Below are positions 24,278-36,458 of a stretch of 64,000 nucleotides of DNA, piece after piece. The stretch lies in NCBI RefSeq assembly GCF_009389715.1, contig NC_052399.1, forward strand, positions 16,557,646-16,621,645, in the 5' to 3' direction. This DNA comes from Phoenix dactylifera. Its lineage: Eukaryota > Streptophyta > Magnoliopsida > Arecales > Arecaceae. Under the pieces are notes generated by a model, which saw only the letters and a program-made list of their open reading frames with translations, had not been told where the DNA came from and ran no database searches. Position numbers and translations under genes: made by a program. Position 1 is the stretch's first letter. Every line of letters starts with the position of its first letter.

Positions 24278-27200
24278 CTAAGGACTCAGGACTGTCTCGT
24301 ACTCACCAGGCTTTCTAAATCTTTTAGGAAGGATGCAATCGCCACCAAACCGCTGCTGCAAGTATATAAGAAATGCAAAGAGCACTCCCTGGCAAGGAAT
24401 GATGATATTCCACCCAGTGGAGTGCAAATCTCCATCATGGCTAGCATAGATGTATGACCATTTGGGAACAAAATGGTTAGCTCTATAAGCATCATACAAG
24501 TGAGGCACTGCACGAAGAATGGTGGTTCCGACATAGAAGAAAGGGTTCAGAGCCTTGTCTTTGGAGTTCCAAAAGATATTTAATATGATTTGAGGGAGCA
24601 GGAAGCCATCAAGTATCAAGCCACAATCTGATATCAGATCCTTCCACAGAAAATGTTGGAGCCCAACCCAATATTCAGACCACCATTATTCATACAGCCT
24701 CGTGTGAACAAACCAGGCAATTAGTCCACCAGCAAGATACAAAGCCAAGCACAACATGAGACCTCTCTTCTCAGCGACCCACAGGCCCTCCCTGCCCTCC
24801 TTCGCTGACCTAGAAGACCATGCCACTTGAAGTAAACAGAAGTGCAACAGGAAAGAAACCATTGTCATGGCCCTCACAATAACCTCATCTGCGTCGAGCC
24901 ATCCATTGCTCCAGTGCAGAATGTTCGGTGGGTCATGATTCTTATAGAACATTGCTCTGAAGTTCAACGTCAAAGGGATCATGTGGCCAAGAGTAAGAAC
25001 AACAAGCATCGTGATGGATATAGAAGGAAAATGCTTCTCGAGATGGTAAAACTGCATTCCGATAAAGATGCATGAAAGTGTGAGGGAGATCACAACCATA
25101 ATGATTTCTATATCCATTCTCCGGACCGTTTGGCCTGTTATGACAAAAGCATATGCGGAAACCTCTACAGGATCAAAGAAAAGAGGGTCCGATTTCTCCC
25201 TTGTACTCTTAATTGTGCCACTAAAAAGCTCTCCAGTCTCTGGATTCAGAGGGGGAAGCTGGATATTGATGAGAATTTCACAGTCCATGGAGTTATTCAC
25301 ACCTTTTCCTTGTTTTTCAGAAAATGAATAGCTTGGATACTGACATCCTACCATGCAGAGCATGCCAGTTTTTGCATTGTATATCCCTTCTGCTGAGATC
25401 TCAGTTGGCACATTCTCATCCACTGTTGAACCACTGAAGGTATAGCTCATCCTGTAGCTTACATCCCAGTGGGTCTGCTCCTTCTTTACCAATGTTCGTG
25501 CTGGTTTTGCTACGAAGGAATCAAAATCTCCATAGTATGTCTCATCGACTGATATTGGAGTTACATATCCCGATGGATCAGCATTCTGATAATGCGTCTC
25601 ACCAAGTGATATCGGTGTTGCCTGTCCCCATGCATTCTTGCCATTGGAGTTTGTTGTATAGAAACCAAATTTCATGTCGCGGAAGGACCGTCCACCAGGA
25701 TATTTCCTCTTCTCCAACTTTGCAACATCATTCACTACACACAAGTTCCTCACGGTATCCAATTTGGTGTACTTATACTTTGAACCAGGAGAGAGCCCAA
25801 AATTGTCGCCGAAACTAAAGAATGAAACTTTGCTAAAATAGCTGATATCATTCACATTCTTGTTGCTCCACATATGACCGACGACGCTGCTGGTACTCTT
25901 GATTGACAACACTTCAGGAAACCATAAGCGAAACCCAATTGTGCAATCATCAACCGAGGCAGTTGCCAGAGAATCCCCTTGAATGTTAAGTATGCGACAA
26001 GCCATGACACAGAGCCGGTTCCCACTTGGATCCCAGAACCCCTCAGCAACTAAGGACTTCTCAGGCACGAACAAGCTATTGTAGGGATGCTCACTGCCAT
26101 TGGAGAAACCTATATAAAAATGAAACCTTCCATCCTCTGTACACTGGATTTGATTCAAAGACATGAATAAGTCATGACTCGTACCGAAAGGGCCACAATT
26201 CGGACTAGAGCAATCACTGCCATAGTCCAATCTAAAGAACTGATCTGCTAAACTCCAGAATCTAGGACAGTAGGAATTAGAATCAAATTCTACCGATTCT
26301 TCCTCAAATTTATGATGGGAGCACGATTCCTCCGCTTGGGAGATCATCGTGTACCCATATTTCTTCTGGGCATAGGCTAAAACCTGTATGGAACTTAAGT
26401 GATTTGGGCTATTGGTTGCATCCAAGCTCTCGACGGTACCATTGACCAAGCTAGATTTGATATCGGATTTCTCAGGATAATTAAGCTTAAGAACAGCAGA
26501 AAGATCAAGAGAGCTACCTCCTGCAGCGTGTTCGAGAAAGCCGCGTCCCACTGTGAAGATCCGACTGAAGTCGGCAAGGAGTGCCGACTTCAGTTGGGTC
26601 ATCGTGGTCTCCCCACGAAGACCACGCCGGCCGAACGGCCAGCGGGATCTCCGCACACCCCCCCCCCGCCTCTTCCCTCTTCCCCTCTCTCCCTCTCCCT
26701 CTCCCTCTCTCTCTCCCTCCCTCCCTCCCTTTCTCTTTTCTCTGAGAGCCCATCCCTTCCTCTTCTTTTTCCCCTCTTTTGAGAAGATCGCCGGAGCCCC
26801 GTCGCCGCCGGAGCCGCCAACGCCGCCGAGGATCCATCGTCGACGACCGGAGGTGAGGAAGACAACCATCTATCTTTTTCTTATGGATTTAAAAGGGAAA
26901 AGAAAGAGGGATGTCAACCGGATTTATTTCCCTGTTTTTGGGAAATTTTTTTTTGCGGCATTCGGCCGGCCGACGGTGGCCGGCCGGGGTCAATCCGGCC
27001 GAAACGAGTTCGGCCGGAGGTGGGTGAACGGGGGCCGGGCTTCCAGCCCCGGTCTCCCTCTCTTTCCTTCCTTTCTTCCTCCCTTTCTTCCTCTCCTTCT
27101 CCTTCTTCTCTTCATCTCTTTCCGCCGCCTGTGACAGCAGAGTGGCCGGCGGCGGCTGGCCGACCGGAACCACCAGCCACCCCCCCCCCCTCCTTCTTCT

Positions 27201-29094
27201 TCTTCTTCTTCTTCTTCTTCTCTTCCTTCTTTCTTCTTCTCTTCTTCTTCTTCTTCTTTATTCGGCCTGGGTGTTTTTTCTTGCTTTGAAATCCGTGCCT
27301 CAAGGGTGAACCAGACTTTGAACCGGGTTTAAATTGTGAACCGGTTCCACCTATTCCATGAATGGGTTTTGTTATGGTCTGATCAGACCTGGTTTGGGTT
27401 GGGCTAGGGATCTGTTTTTGGGCTGAGTTGGGCCTGATTGGATCTGTGGGCTGGTTTGGGTTGGGCTCGAAATCTGATCTGGACCTGTCATCTGGTTTGG
27501 TTCAATTGGGCCTAATCTGTTTTGGGCCACAATTGACTTGGGTTTAAAGGGTTCTAATTTTAGGATCTATGTTGGATCTTAGGGGCCCATTCTTGTATCT
27601 ATGGACTTAAGAGTTTAAGGAGTTGGAATTAGTTTAAATTATGTTTCTTAATTAATTAAATAATTAATATTTATGTTTAATCAGGGGTTCGTGATATCTG
27701 TGGCAGGAATTTTTAAGCGAACCCAGGTAGGTGACCTATTGCTTTAAAGTAGAATTTTAACATGTACATTGCATATGTTGATGTTATGATTTATTATTGG
27801 TATTATTGTTAGAATTAGTATTAAGCATTTAATTTTATAAACTATTAAATTATTATGAGCATTATGTGTTAGAATTAGAAATTAATATTTTATTTCATGA
27901 ACTGTTGTGTACTGTACTATTGGGAGTTTGTTCATGATTTGAGTTGGAAAGTTGATTTGTTGATTTTTAAAATCCGCGTGACTATAGTCTAGGCCCCGCC
28001 AATGGGATGATACGTTGGCCCTGTCGACTTGTACTGAGGAACTAGTTCCAACACCGCGACCACCGGTGATAGAATAGTGGCGGCACAGGGGTGCATTTTG
28101 CTCTTCGGAGCGGCTCAGTGGAGCGTGAGTTTGGCACCAGGGGGTGCGGCACAGTGGTGCGTTGGCTCAGTGGAGCGGCTCTTCGGAGAGTTATATTGGC
28201 ACTTCGGTGTAACCATGCCACTGGGTGATGTGGCCGTAGTCATGCGGTTGAGTTATTTTGAGTCTCGGATCGGGTTTACGGATTATCGTGTGGATTTTTG
28301 GATTCATGAGTTTAGTTGCTTTTTATATGCATGACGACATGTTATATGATGACTTTACTGCATTATGTTGCCTACTGAGCTGTTAGCTCACTCCTACTAT
28401 TTACATTTTTTTTCAGGTGATGACATATAATTATGGGGATTACGGGATGGAGTGATCATGATGTATTTAGCCAGTAGTTATGGACTTTCTTTTGACTTAT
28501 GTATATATGTGGACATTTGAATTGAAAGTTGAAATTTATCTTTGTTTAGCTATTGATGTGGAATCTGATTTATCTGCCTTGCGTGCCTGCGGGGTCCGCC
28601 CTGCAGGTGCGCGGCGTCAGCTCGCGCCCCGGGCCCCGGGTTCGGGGCGTGACACCCACCATGCAAAGCTTGCCGGAAGATTTGGAGCAGAAGCCAGAGA
28701 GGTCAAAGCTGGCTTCCGTATAGTTCCACGGGATACGAGTATTTCCACCGCGGAGGATCAGGGTCCCACGGACCTGGATGATGCCGGGGATTTGGGTCTG
28801 GTGGAGGTGATAAGCTCGGAATCGGATGGACTTTGGTCTAGAGCGGCCGGAGCTGGAATCTGGCTCGAGGAGGTGGCCACCGCCGGCGAAGTAGCCGTGG
28901 GAGATCTGGAAGGAGTTGGAGTCGACAAGGAGGCGGGTGGGGATGGACTCGGGGACGGTAGAGTTGCAGTGTTCGGCATAGGGGATTTCGGTGGGTGGAG
29001 AGGAGGAGGAAAAAGAGGCGAGGAAGGTGAGAAAGAGGAGGACGATAGATGGAGGAGAGAGGAAGGGAGAAATGCGAACCGCGGTACTTGCCAT
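24278..29094 (-). pseudogene. DUF2921 transmembrane protein pseudogene (cluster copy 2)
   Basis: A close copy of the intact gene at 33421-36192. It starts at 29094 with MASTAVRISPFLSPPS, the same signal peptide, and runs toward lower coordinates. The reading frame is cut after KLCMVG by a 2103-bp solo LTR (26552-28654). Downstream of that it is open again from about 26550 to 24686, where small indels relative to the intact copy create a stop right after HTRLYE in the membrane domain. The remaining C-terminus (ILDGFLLPQIILNIF onward) continues in another frame to 24278. It also lacks 48 bases (16 residues) in frame near residue 130 compared with the intact copy. A promoter-like TATATAC is kept at 29343-29350. 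I consider it a recent pseudogene; truncated products could still be made from the 5' part. Confidence 0.88.
26552..28654 (-). mobile_element. solo LTR inside the DUF2921 pseudogene (2103 bp)
   Basis: The 5-bp direct repeat CCCAC flanks the element at 26547-26551 and 28655-28659, and the intact paralogue shows the uninterrupted site. Its ends are TG and CA. Read on the minus strand it begins TGTCACGCCCCGAACCC, the same start as the solo LTR at 55569-57708; both also share a GTGAGCT..ACAGC.CAGTA segment, so they belong to one family, probably Ty3/Gypsy. No internal retroviral-type genes are present. It contains CT-rich and TTC-rich tracts. Insertion is younger than the gene duplication. Confidence 0.85.
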
Positions 29095-30601
29095 GGAATT
29101 CTTGGGGGGAGGAAAGGGGAGGAGAAAGAAGGGAAGCAGTTCCAAATTCCAATTGGACCGTTGGGACGCTGAACAAGGCGCCAATCTCTTGAGATATGTA
29201 GAGACCGGTAACGTGGGGGAAATAAAAAAACTGAGAGGACAAGAAAGTCCATCCATTGTTAAAACCATTACGTGAATGCCAGAGGACGGCTGCCTCAATT
29301 TTCCAGCAGACGAGGGCATATCGGGAATGTGCGGTGCGTGGTGTATATACAACACAATAATACAAATAGATTTTATCTGAAGTTTCTCTGATTGGAAATG
29401 TGGAAGAAAATTTGCCCAGTCCCTGGGTCAGCTGGGTATATTAATAGTGTTTATAATTTTTGTGAACAGAGTATAAGTCTGCAAGTCAAGGAAGAGTGGC
29501 CAACGGCTGTCAGATAAAATTAGAAGACTAGAAGGCTGGTCTTTCTCTTTTGTCGAGTCCACAGACTGACTTGGAAAATTTTTGGAATTTTCATACTGTA
29601 TTGACTGAAAGGTAGCAACCAGATAAGAGTCTCTTGTTCATTGTTCTGATTGCGTGCTATTTGATCTTGAAAATAGGACGGAGGCTGGGTTTCAGATAAG
29701 GCATGGTGGAAATATCGGCCCGAGCCTCGATACTACGAATGCGCGTTGAGATTAGTCGAGTGCATAGGCCATATTGGTAAATTTTGATGAAGAAGAAAGG
29801 CAAACCATCAAGAAACAAGTCAAGTAGTCTTAGAAGAGATGAGCATTGGACTACATTAAGAAGGAGTAATTTCAGAAATGGGGTTTTCGGATTTTCCCAG
29901 CTCTTCAGTAAAGGAACATTTGATCGTCGGATTTCCCACAACTCTCCAGATAAAGAAAAGGATGAGCTTGCATTTACTGTGTCTTTGGTGTCTGTCTGGA
30001 ACCTGTGCGCTTTGATTTCGACTATGAAAGTATGCTTCTGCTTCCACTCTTGGAGGACATAAACAATTCAGGTTATGTTCACTTGTCTACTAAAAAATTA
30101 GAGAAGAGTAAATCCAAGAGAAACAATGATTTCATGGTATTATATGCTTAAACCTTCTAGGGTTGTCTACTAAAACATCTCTCTAGTTTTGGTAGCCTAT
30201 TGGCATTTTTCTTGCTTTCATTTGCTCGATGAAACTGAGTTGAGTTCCACTAATTCTTTTCTCCAAAATAATAACCATGATGATGCATGGTGATTCAATC
30301 AAAAGGAAAAAAGGAAGAAGAAGGAAAAAAAAATGATATGATGATAGTGGTAGTGACAATTTTTTCTCTCTGTAGGGCCTTGCTGTTTTTGTTTCTTTCA
30401 TTACCTCCATGAAATTTTGTTAATGCTCTTTGAGCCTGACTCTTTTCTCAAAAAAAAAAAAACGTAGGTATGAGGTAAGATATTTAAAGCATAGTCATCA
30501 TTCTGGTAAATGGTATGAATATGTGTGCATGCATGAAGTAAGATTCCAAACATATTAAAGGTATATGTATATAAACTCATACTGGATGAACACAAAGGCA
30601 C

Positions 30602-33141
30602 TGATAAAATCTAGACAACTAAAGAAGTTTGTAATGGAAAGGAGGAGGAGGAAGAGAGAAAGAGTAGACACCAAGAGATAAAATAGTTCGGCTATAGCAA
30701 GCCTACATCTACAGTAAAAATCCCTTATACCTTTTTAATATTGTTACAGGGCTATAGCTCTCCTTTTTCTTATAGGCAAAAGTAGAAGAGGGAGAAAGAA
30801 CGGCTCCCATAAATCAAGGGAAACAGTTCCTATTATGTTGCCAATGTAAAAGGAAAAAGAATCCCACTGATTACAATCACTAAAATCACCATACACCAAA
30901 ATAGGTAAATCACCAAAAATGGAAGCAAGAGCCAAAAGACAGTGAACAGTGGTGAGTTTAGCAACATGTGCGAATGTTTCATGATAGTCCAGACCCTCCA
31001 ATTGAGTATAACCTTTGGCAACAAGCCACGCTTTATAGCGTTCGACAAAACCATCTGGCTTATATTTGGTCTTGTAATCCCATTTGCATCCGATGGCATG
31101 CTTGTCCGGAGGAAGGATGGTTAAATGCCAAGTGTTATTGTCAGCCAATGCTTTAAGTTCAATATCCATGGCAGCTCGCCAATGTGAGTGTTTGTTGGCC
31201 TGAGTGAAGGTAGTGGGTGTGATAGAGGATGTGAGAGCAGTCACAAAGGCACGGTGAGGAGGTGAGAGTCGAGAATAAGAGAGACAATGAGAAAATGGGT
31301 GAGCAATAGAGAAAGAGGAGAAGGAGTTGGGTTTCCCAGCAATGAAGTATTCGAAATCCTAGAGGTAAACAGAAGTTTTGGATTGAAGGTCCACCCACTC
31401 CAATCGCCCTCTTCGATTGAAGGTCCTGAATATGACAATGATCGGGATGAAAAATTGCAAGGCAAGAAAAAGTACGTGTGAGATGAGAAATAGAAAGTAA
31501 ATTTAGATTAAAGGAAGGGATATAAAGAACATCATCCAGGCGAAGCCCATTAGGCAAAATAACAGTTCCTGTAAAAGAGATATTTGCAGTGTGACCATTT
31601 GGTAAAGTGACAGGAGCAATGGTAGATTGTGGGGTTAGTGTGACAAAGGAGGACTTGGAGCAAGCCATGTGGTGAGTAGCCCCTGTATCAATAATCCAAT
31701 ATGAAGAAATCGAAGCAGAGAGACAAGAGATATTACCAGAAACATTGGCTGCTGGGCTAGATGAAGTAGTAGGAGCCATGGTAGAGAGAAGGGCCATCAA
31801 CTGCTGATACTAATCTGGAGTGAAGGGCTCCTCATGAGCGTGGCCTTTAGTGGTAGTGACCAAAGAGGCAGAAGCTTGCTGGCTGCGCTGATTGGAAGAA
31901 GATGATTTGTTCCTCCCTTGCTATGGATGCCCATTGTTTTTATTGGGAAATCCATGGAGAAGAAAACATCGATCAATCGTATGATTGGTCCTCTTGCAAA
32001 AATCACAATACAAGGTACATTTTTGTGAAATAGGAGGACGACTAACAAAAAGTGCAGCAGCATCAGTAGAAGAAGTAACCAAATGCAAGTTGCAGTGTCG
32101 TGCCTCTTGAAGTAACAGGGAATATGCATGGCTAACAGTGGGAAGAGGATCCATTAAGAGGATCTGACTACATATGGCATTGTAGCTTTCATTTAAGCCC
32201 ATAAGAAATTGCATCACCATTTCTTGCTATCGAATAGCTGTGAGTTCCTTCGAGGAGCTGCAGGTGCAAGATGGAATAGTACTATAGGAAGATAGTTCAT
32301 CCCATAATGATGCCCTTAGGCTAGTAAAATAAGTAGTAATTGGAGAAGTACCTTGTTGATGAGTAGCGATAGCCCGAGAGAGTTGGAATATATGAGGAGC
32401 GTTTTGTTGGAAGAAACGGTCGTTGAGTCTTCGTTAGCTTTCTCAGCATACATTAGGCTATTGGCAATGTCATGATGCACCGAATTTAGGATTTAGGAGT
32501 ATACCATTCGGTTGCATTGCTCCCACTGTGAGGCTTTAGCATCGGATGAATCAAGCTTCCTGATGGTTCCATCGACGAAACCAAATTTGTTTTTGGCCAT
32601 GAGGGCCATGTGCATGGCCCGACACCAGGTAGCATAGTTGTCTCCGGTGAGACTTTGAGTGACGAGAGAAATACCAGGATTGTCAGAAGGATGGAGAACA
32701 TAAGCCGAATCAGAACTCGTGGTGCTACTGGAATCTGCCATGATACTGGATGGGTGTGATATCAAAGCTCTGATACCATGATAAAATCTAGGCAACTAAA
32801 GAAGATTTTAATGGAAAGGAGGAGGAAGAGAGAAAAAGTAGAGACCAAGAGATAACGTGGTTCGGCTGTAGTAAGCCTACATCCACAGTAGAAATCCCTT
32901 ACACTTTTTTATTATTGTTACAGGGCTATAGCTCTCCTTTCACTTATAGGCAAAAGTAGAAGAAGAGGAGAAGGAACGGCCTCCATAAATCAAGAAAAAC
33001 AGTTCCTATTATGTTGCCAAATAAAAGGAAAAAGAATTCCACTGATTACAATCACCAAAATAGATAAATTACCAAAAATAGATCCACACGTCCACGAGTT
33101 TGCAGGAGACGCGTCCGCCCAATCAGGGGTATCGTCCAATA
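30602..33141 (-). mobile_element. Ty1/copia LTR retrotransposon fossil, broken, 2.5 kb
   Basis: The 5-bp repeat GGCAC flanks it at 30597-30601 and 33142-33146, and the paralogous flank near 23990 is the empty site. Related terminal sequences lie at 30602-30920 and 32779-33141. Next to the inner edge of the latter, on the minus strand, is TGGTATCAGAGC (32767-32778), a primer-binding site for initiator tRNA-Met. Gag-like sequence (about 31900-32795), a protease-like DTGATHHM segment (about 31700) and part of a copia reverse transcriptase (about 30900-31240) are visible. It is well below the usual copia length and has several breaks. It inserted after the gene duplication, so it is fairly young. 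Confidence 0.9.
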
Positions 33142-33420
33142 GGCACATCAATTACTAATTCATTAACACTATTTTCCATCTTATAAGTAAATTATACATT
33201 GCGATAAAACAGTGCTCGACACTCAAGAAAATAGTACAAGAAGGCATTATACTACTGCCACTCAACATAGAACTGCACAAAGTACAACAACAAAGAGGAA
33301 AATGAAATATTCATGGCCCACTATATGGCTAGATTTCCACTCAGGGATCAGACATTACAGCAATTAAACATAGCTTTATTGTGCATAGTACGAATTCCAC
33401 ACGAAGTTTATCTGAAAGAG

Positions 33421-36192
33421 CTACGGACTCAGGACTGTCTCGTACTCACCAGACTTTCTAAATCTTTTAGGAAGGATGCAATCGCCACCAAACCGCTGCT
33501 GCAAGTATATAAGAAATGCAAAGAGCACTCCCTGGCAAGGAATGATGATATTCCACCCAGTGGAGTACAAATCTCGATCATGGCTAGCATAGAAGTATGA
33601 CCATTTGAGATGGGGAACAAAATGGTTAGCTCTATAAGCATCATACAAGTGAGGCACTGCACGAAGAATGGTGGTTCCGACATAGAAGAAAGGGTTCAGA
33701 GCCTTGTCTTTGGAGTTCCAAAAGATATTTAATATGATTTGAGGGAGCAGGAAGCCATCAAGTATCAAGCCGCAGTATGATATCAGATCCTTCCACAGAG
33801 AATGTTGGAGCCTAACCGAATGTTCAGATCTCCACCATTTAATTTCATACAGCCTCGTGTGAACAAACCAGGCAATTAGTCCACCAGCAAGATACAAAGC
33901 CAAGCACAACATGAGAGCTCTCTTCTCAGCGACCCACAGGCCCTTCCTGCCCTCCTCCGCTGATCTAGAAGACCATGCCGCTTGAAGTAAACGGAGGAGC
34001 AACAGGAAAGCAACCATTGTCATGGCCCTCACAATAACCTCATCTGCCTCGAGCCATCCACCGCTCCGGTACTGAATGTTCTGTGGGTCATGATTCTTAT
34101 AGAACATTGCTCTGAAGTTCAACATCAAAGGGATCATGTGGCCAAGAGTAAGAACAACAAGCATCGTGATGGATATAGAAGGAAAATGCTTCTTGAGATG
34201 GTAAAACTGCATTCTGATAAAGATGCATGAAAGTGTGAGGGAGATCACAGCCATAATGATTTCTATATCCATCCTCCGGACCGTTTCGCCTGTTGTGACA
34301 AAAGCATATGCGGAAACCTCTACAGGATCAAAGAAAAGAGGGTCCGATTTCTCCCTTGTACTCTTAATTGTGCCACTAAAAAGCTCTCCAGTCTCTGGAT
34401 TCAGAGGGGGAAGCTGGATATTGATGAGAATTTCACAGTCCATGGAGTTATTCGCACCTTTTCCTTGTTTTTCGGAAAATGAATAGCTTGGATACTGACA
34501 TCCTACCATGCAGAGCATGCCAGTTTTTGCATTGTATATCCCCTCTGATGAGATCTCAGTTTGCACATTCTCATCCATTGTTGAACCACTGAAGGTATAG
34601 CTCATCCTGTAGCTTACATCCCAGTGGGTCTGCTCCTTCTTTACCAATGTTCGTGCTGGTTTTGCTACGAAGGAATCAAAATCTCCATAGTATGTCTCAT
34701 CGACTGATATTGGAGTTACATATCCCGATGGATCAGCATTCTGATAATGCGTCTCACCAAGTGATATCGGTGTTGCCTGTCCCCATGCATTCTTGCCATT
34801 GGAGTTTGTTGTATAGAAACCAAATTTCATGTCGCGGAAGGACCGTCCACCAGGATATTTCCTCTTCTCCAACTTTGCAACATCATTCACTACACACAAG
34901 TTCCTCACGGTATCCAATTTGGTGTACCTATACTTTGAACCAGGAGACAACCCAAAATTGTCGCCGAAACTAAAGAATGAAACTTTGCTAAAATAGCTGG
35001 TATCATTCTCATTCTTGTTGCTCCACATATGACCGACGACGCTGCTGGTACTCTTGATTGACAACACTTCAGGAAACCATAAGCGAAACCCAATCGTGCA
35101 ATCATCAACCGACGCGGTTGCCAGATAATCCCCTTGAATGTTAAGTATGCGACAAGCCATGACGCAGAGCCGGTTCCCACTTGGATGCCAGAACCCCTCA
35201 CCAACCAAGGACTTCTCAGGCACAAACAATCTATTGTATGGATGCTCACTGCTGTTGGAGAAACCTATATAAAAATGAAACCTTCCATCCTCTGTACACT
35301 GGATTAGATTCAAAGACATGAAAAAGTCATGACTCGTACCGAAAGGGCCACAATTCGGACTAGAGCAATCACTGCCATAGTCCAATCTAAAGGACTGACT
35401 TTCTAATCTCCAGAGTCTATGACAGTAGGAATTAGAATCAAATTCTACCAATTCTTCCTCAAATTTATGATGGGAGCACGATTCATTCGCTTGGGAGATC
35501 ATCGTGTACCCATATTTCTTCTGGGCATAGGCTAAAACCTGGATGGAACTGAAGTGATTTGGGCTATTGGTTGCATCCAAGCTCTCGACAGTACCATTGA
35601 CCCAGCTAGATTTGATATCGGATTTCTCAGGATAATTAAGCTTAAGAACAGCAGAAAGATCAAGAGAGCTACCTCCTGCAGCGTGTTGGGGAAAGCCGCG
35701 TCCCACCATGCAAAGCTTGCCGGAAGATTTGGACCAGAAGCCAGAGAGGTCAAAGCTGGCTTCTTTCCTCACAGTGTAGTTATAATGGACAAGAGAGCCG
35801 TCTATCGAATCCGTATAGTTCGCCTGGATATGAGTATTTCCACCGCGGAGGATCAGGGTCCCACGGACCTGGATGATGCCGGGGATTTGGGTCTGGTGAA
35901 GGTGATCACGTCGGAATTGGATGGACTTTGGTCTAGAGCGGCCGGAGCTGGAATCTGGCTCGAGGAGGTGGCCACCGCCGGAGAAGTAGCCGTGGGAGAT
36001 CTGGAAGGAGTTGGAGTCGACAAGGAGGCGGGTGGGGATGGACTCGGGGACGATAGAGTTGCAGTGCTCGGCATAGGAGATTTCGGTGGGGGGAGAGGAG
36101 GAGGAGGAAAAAGAGGCGAGGAAGGTGAGAAAGAGGAGGACGATCGATGGAGGAGAGAGGAAGGGAGAAATGCGAACCGCGGTACTTGCCAT
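33421..36192 (-). CDS. DUF2921 membrane protein, Tul1/FLY1-like without RING (cluster copy 3, intact)
   Basis: A single open exon of 923 residues from the ATG at 36192. Residues 1-35 form a signal peptide (MASTAVRISPFLSPPS then IVLLFLTFLA). The luminal or extracellular part, about 35-635, starts with YAEHC and has many N-x-S/T sites. Three related modules end in LCMVG (about 158), LCVMA (about 340) and LCMVG (about 560). From about 640 to 880 several hydrophobic segments begin with RRMDIEIIM and include a conserved ILDGFLLPQIILNIF stretch. The protein ends in YETVLSP with no RING finger. The family is DUF2921 (called SWEET-like in some databases); its membrane domain resembles that of the E3 ligases Tul1, Dsc1 and plant FLY1, where it sits in Golgi or endosomal membranes. 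Function here is unknown. The frame is open upstream to 36462, but that lies beyond the TATA box, so I reject that start. Confidence 0.87.
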   Translation of the reverse strand: MASTAVRISPFLSPPSIVLLFLTFLASFSSSSSPPTEISYAEHCNSIVPESIPTRLLVDSNSFQISHGYFSGGGHLLEPDSSSGRSRPKSIQFRRDHLHQTQIPGIIQVRGTLILRGGNTHIQANYTDSIDGSLVHYNYTVRKEASFDLSGFWSKSSGKLCMVGRGFPQHAAGGSSLDLSAVLKLNYPEKSDIKSSWVNGTVESLDATNSPNHFSSIQVLAYAQKKYGYTMISQANESCSHHKFEEELVEFDSNSYCHRLWRLESQSFRLDYGSDCSSPNCGPFGTSHDFFMSLNLIQCTEDGRFHFYIGFSNSSEHPYNRLFVPEKSLVGEGFWHPSGNRLCVMACRILNIQGDYLATASVDDCTIGFRLWFPEVLSIKSTSSVVGHMWSNKNENDTSYFSKVSFFSFGDNFGLSPGSKYRYTKLDTVRNLCVVNDVAKLEKRKYPGGRSFRDMKFGFYTTNSNGKNAWGQATPISLGETHYQNADPSGYVTPISVDETYYGDFDSFVAKPARTLVKKEQTHWDVSYRMSYTFSGSTMDENVQTEISSEGIYNAKTGMLCMVGCQYPSYSFSEKQGKGANNSMDCEILINIQLPPLNPETGELFSGTIKSTREKSDPLFFDPVEVSAYAFVTTGETVRRMDIEIIMAVISLTLSCIFIRMQFYHLKKHFPSISITMLVVLTLGHMIPLMLNFRAMFYKNHDPQNIQYRSGGWLEADEVIVRAMTMVAFLLLLRLLQAAWSSRSAEEGRKGLWVAEKRALMLCLALYLAGGLIAWFVHTRLYEIKWWRSEHSVRLQHSLWKDLISYCGLILDGFLLPQIILNIFWNSKDKALNPFFYVGTTILRAVPHLYDAYRANHFVPHLKWSYFYASHDRDLYSTGWNIIIPCQGVLFAFLIYLQQRFGGDCILPKRFRKSGEYETVLSP

Positions 36193-36439
36193 GGAATTCT
36201 TGGGGGAGGAAAGGGGAGGAGGAAGAAGGGAAGCAGCTCCAAATTCCAGTTGGACCGTTGGGACGCTGGACAAGGCGCCAATCTCTTGAGATATGTAGAG
36301 ACCGGTTACGTGGAGGAAATAAAAAAACTGAGAGGACAAGAAAGTCCATAAATTGTTAAAACTATTACGTGAATGCCAGAGGACGGCTGCCTCAATTTTC
36401 CAGCAGACGAGGGCATATCGGGAATGTGCGGTGCGTGGT

Positions 36440-36447
36440 GTATATAC
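36440..36447 (-). promoter_or_regulatory. TATA box of DUF2921 copy 3
   Basis: GTATATAC lies about 250 bases before the chosen start codon and is conserved at the same place in the pseudogene (29343-29350). It is consistent with transcription beginning near 36410 and translation at 36192. Confidence 0.5.
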
Positions 36448-36458
36448 AACACAATAAT

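Larger units (their letters stand above)
23105..29690. repeat. tandem segmental duplication, unit 1
   Basis: The unit begins at AAGGCATGGTGGAAAAATCGG (about 23112) and runs through the DUF2921 pseudogene and its upstream flank to GAAAATAGGACGGAGGCT at about 29680. Unit 2 begins immediately after with the same AAGGCATGGTGGAAATATCGG. Apart from insertions the two units are very similar along their whole length, including introns-free coding sequence, 3' flank and promoter. Confidence 0.85.

Noticed and set aside
24842-26782. Plus-strand frames opposite the DUF2921 pseudogene and LTR
   Set aside because: They mirror the minus-strand coding sequence and reappear at the same place in the sister gene.
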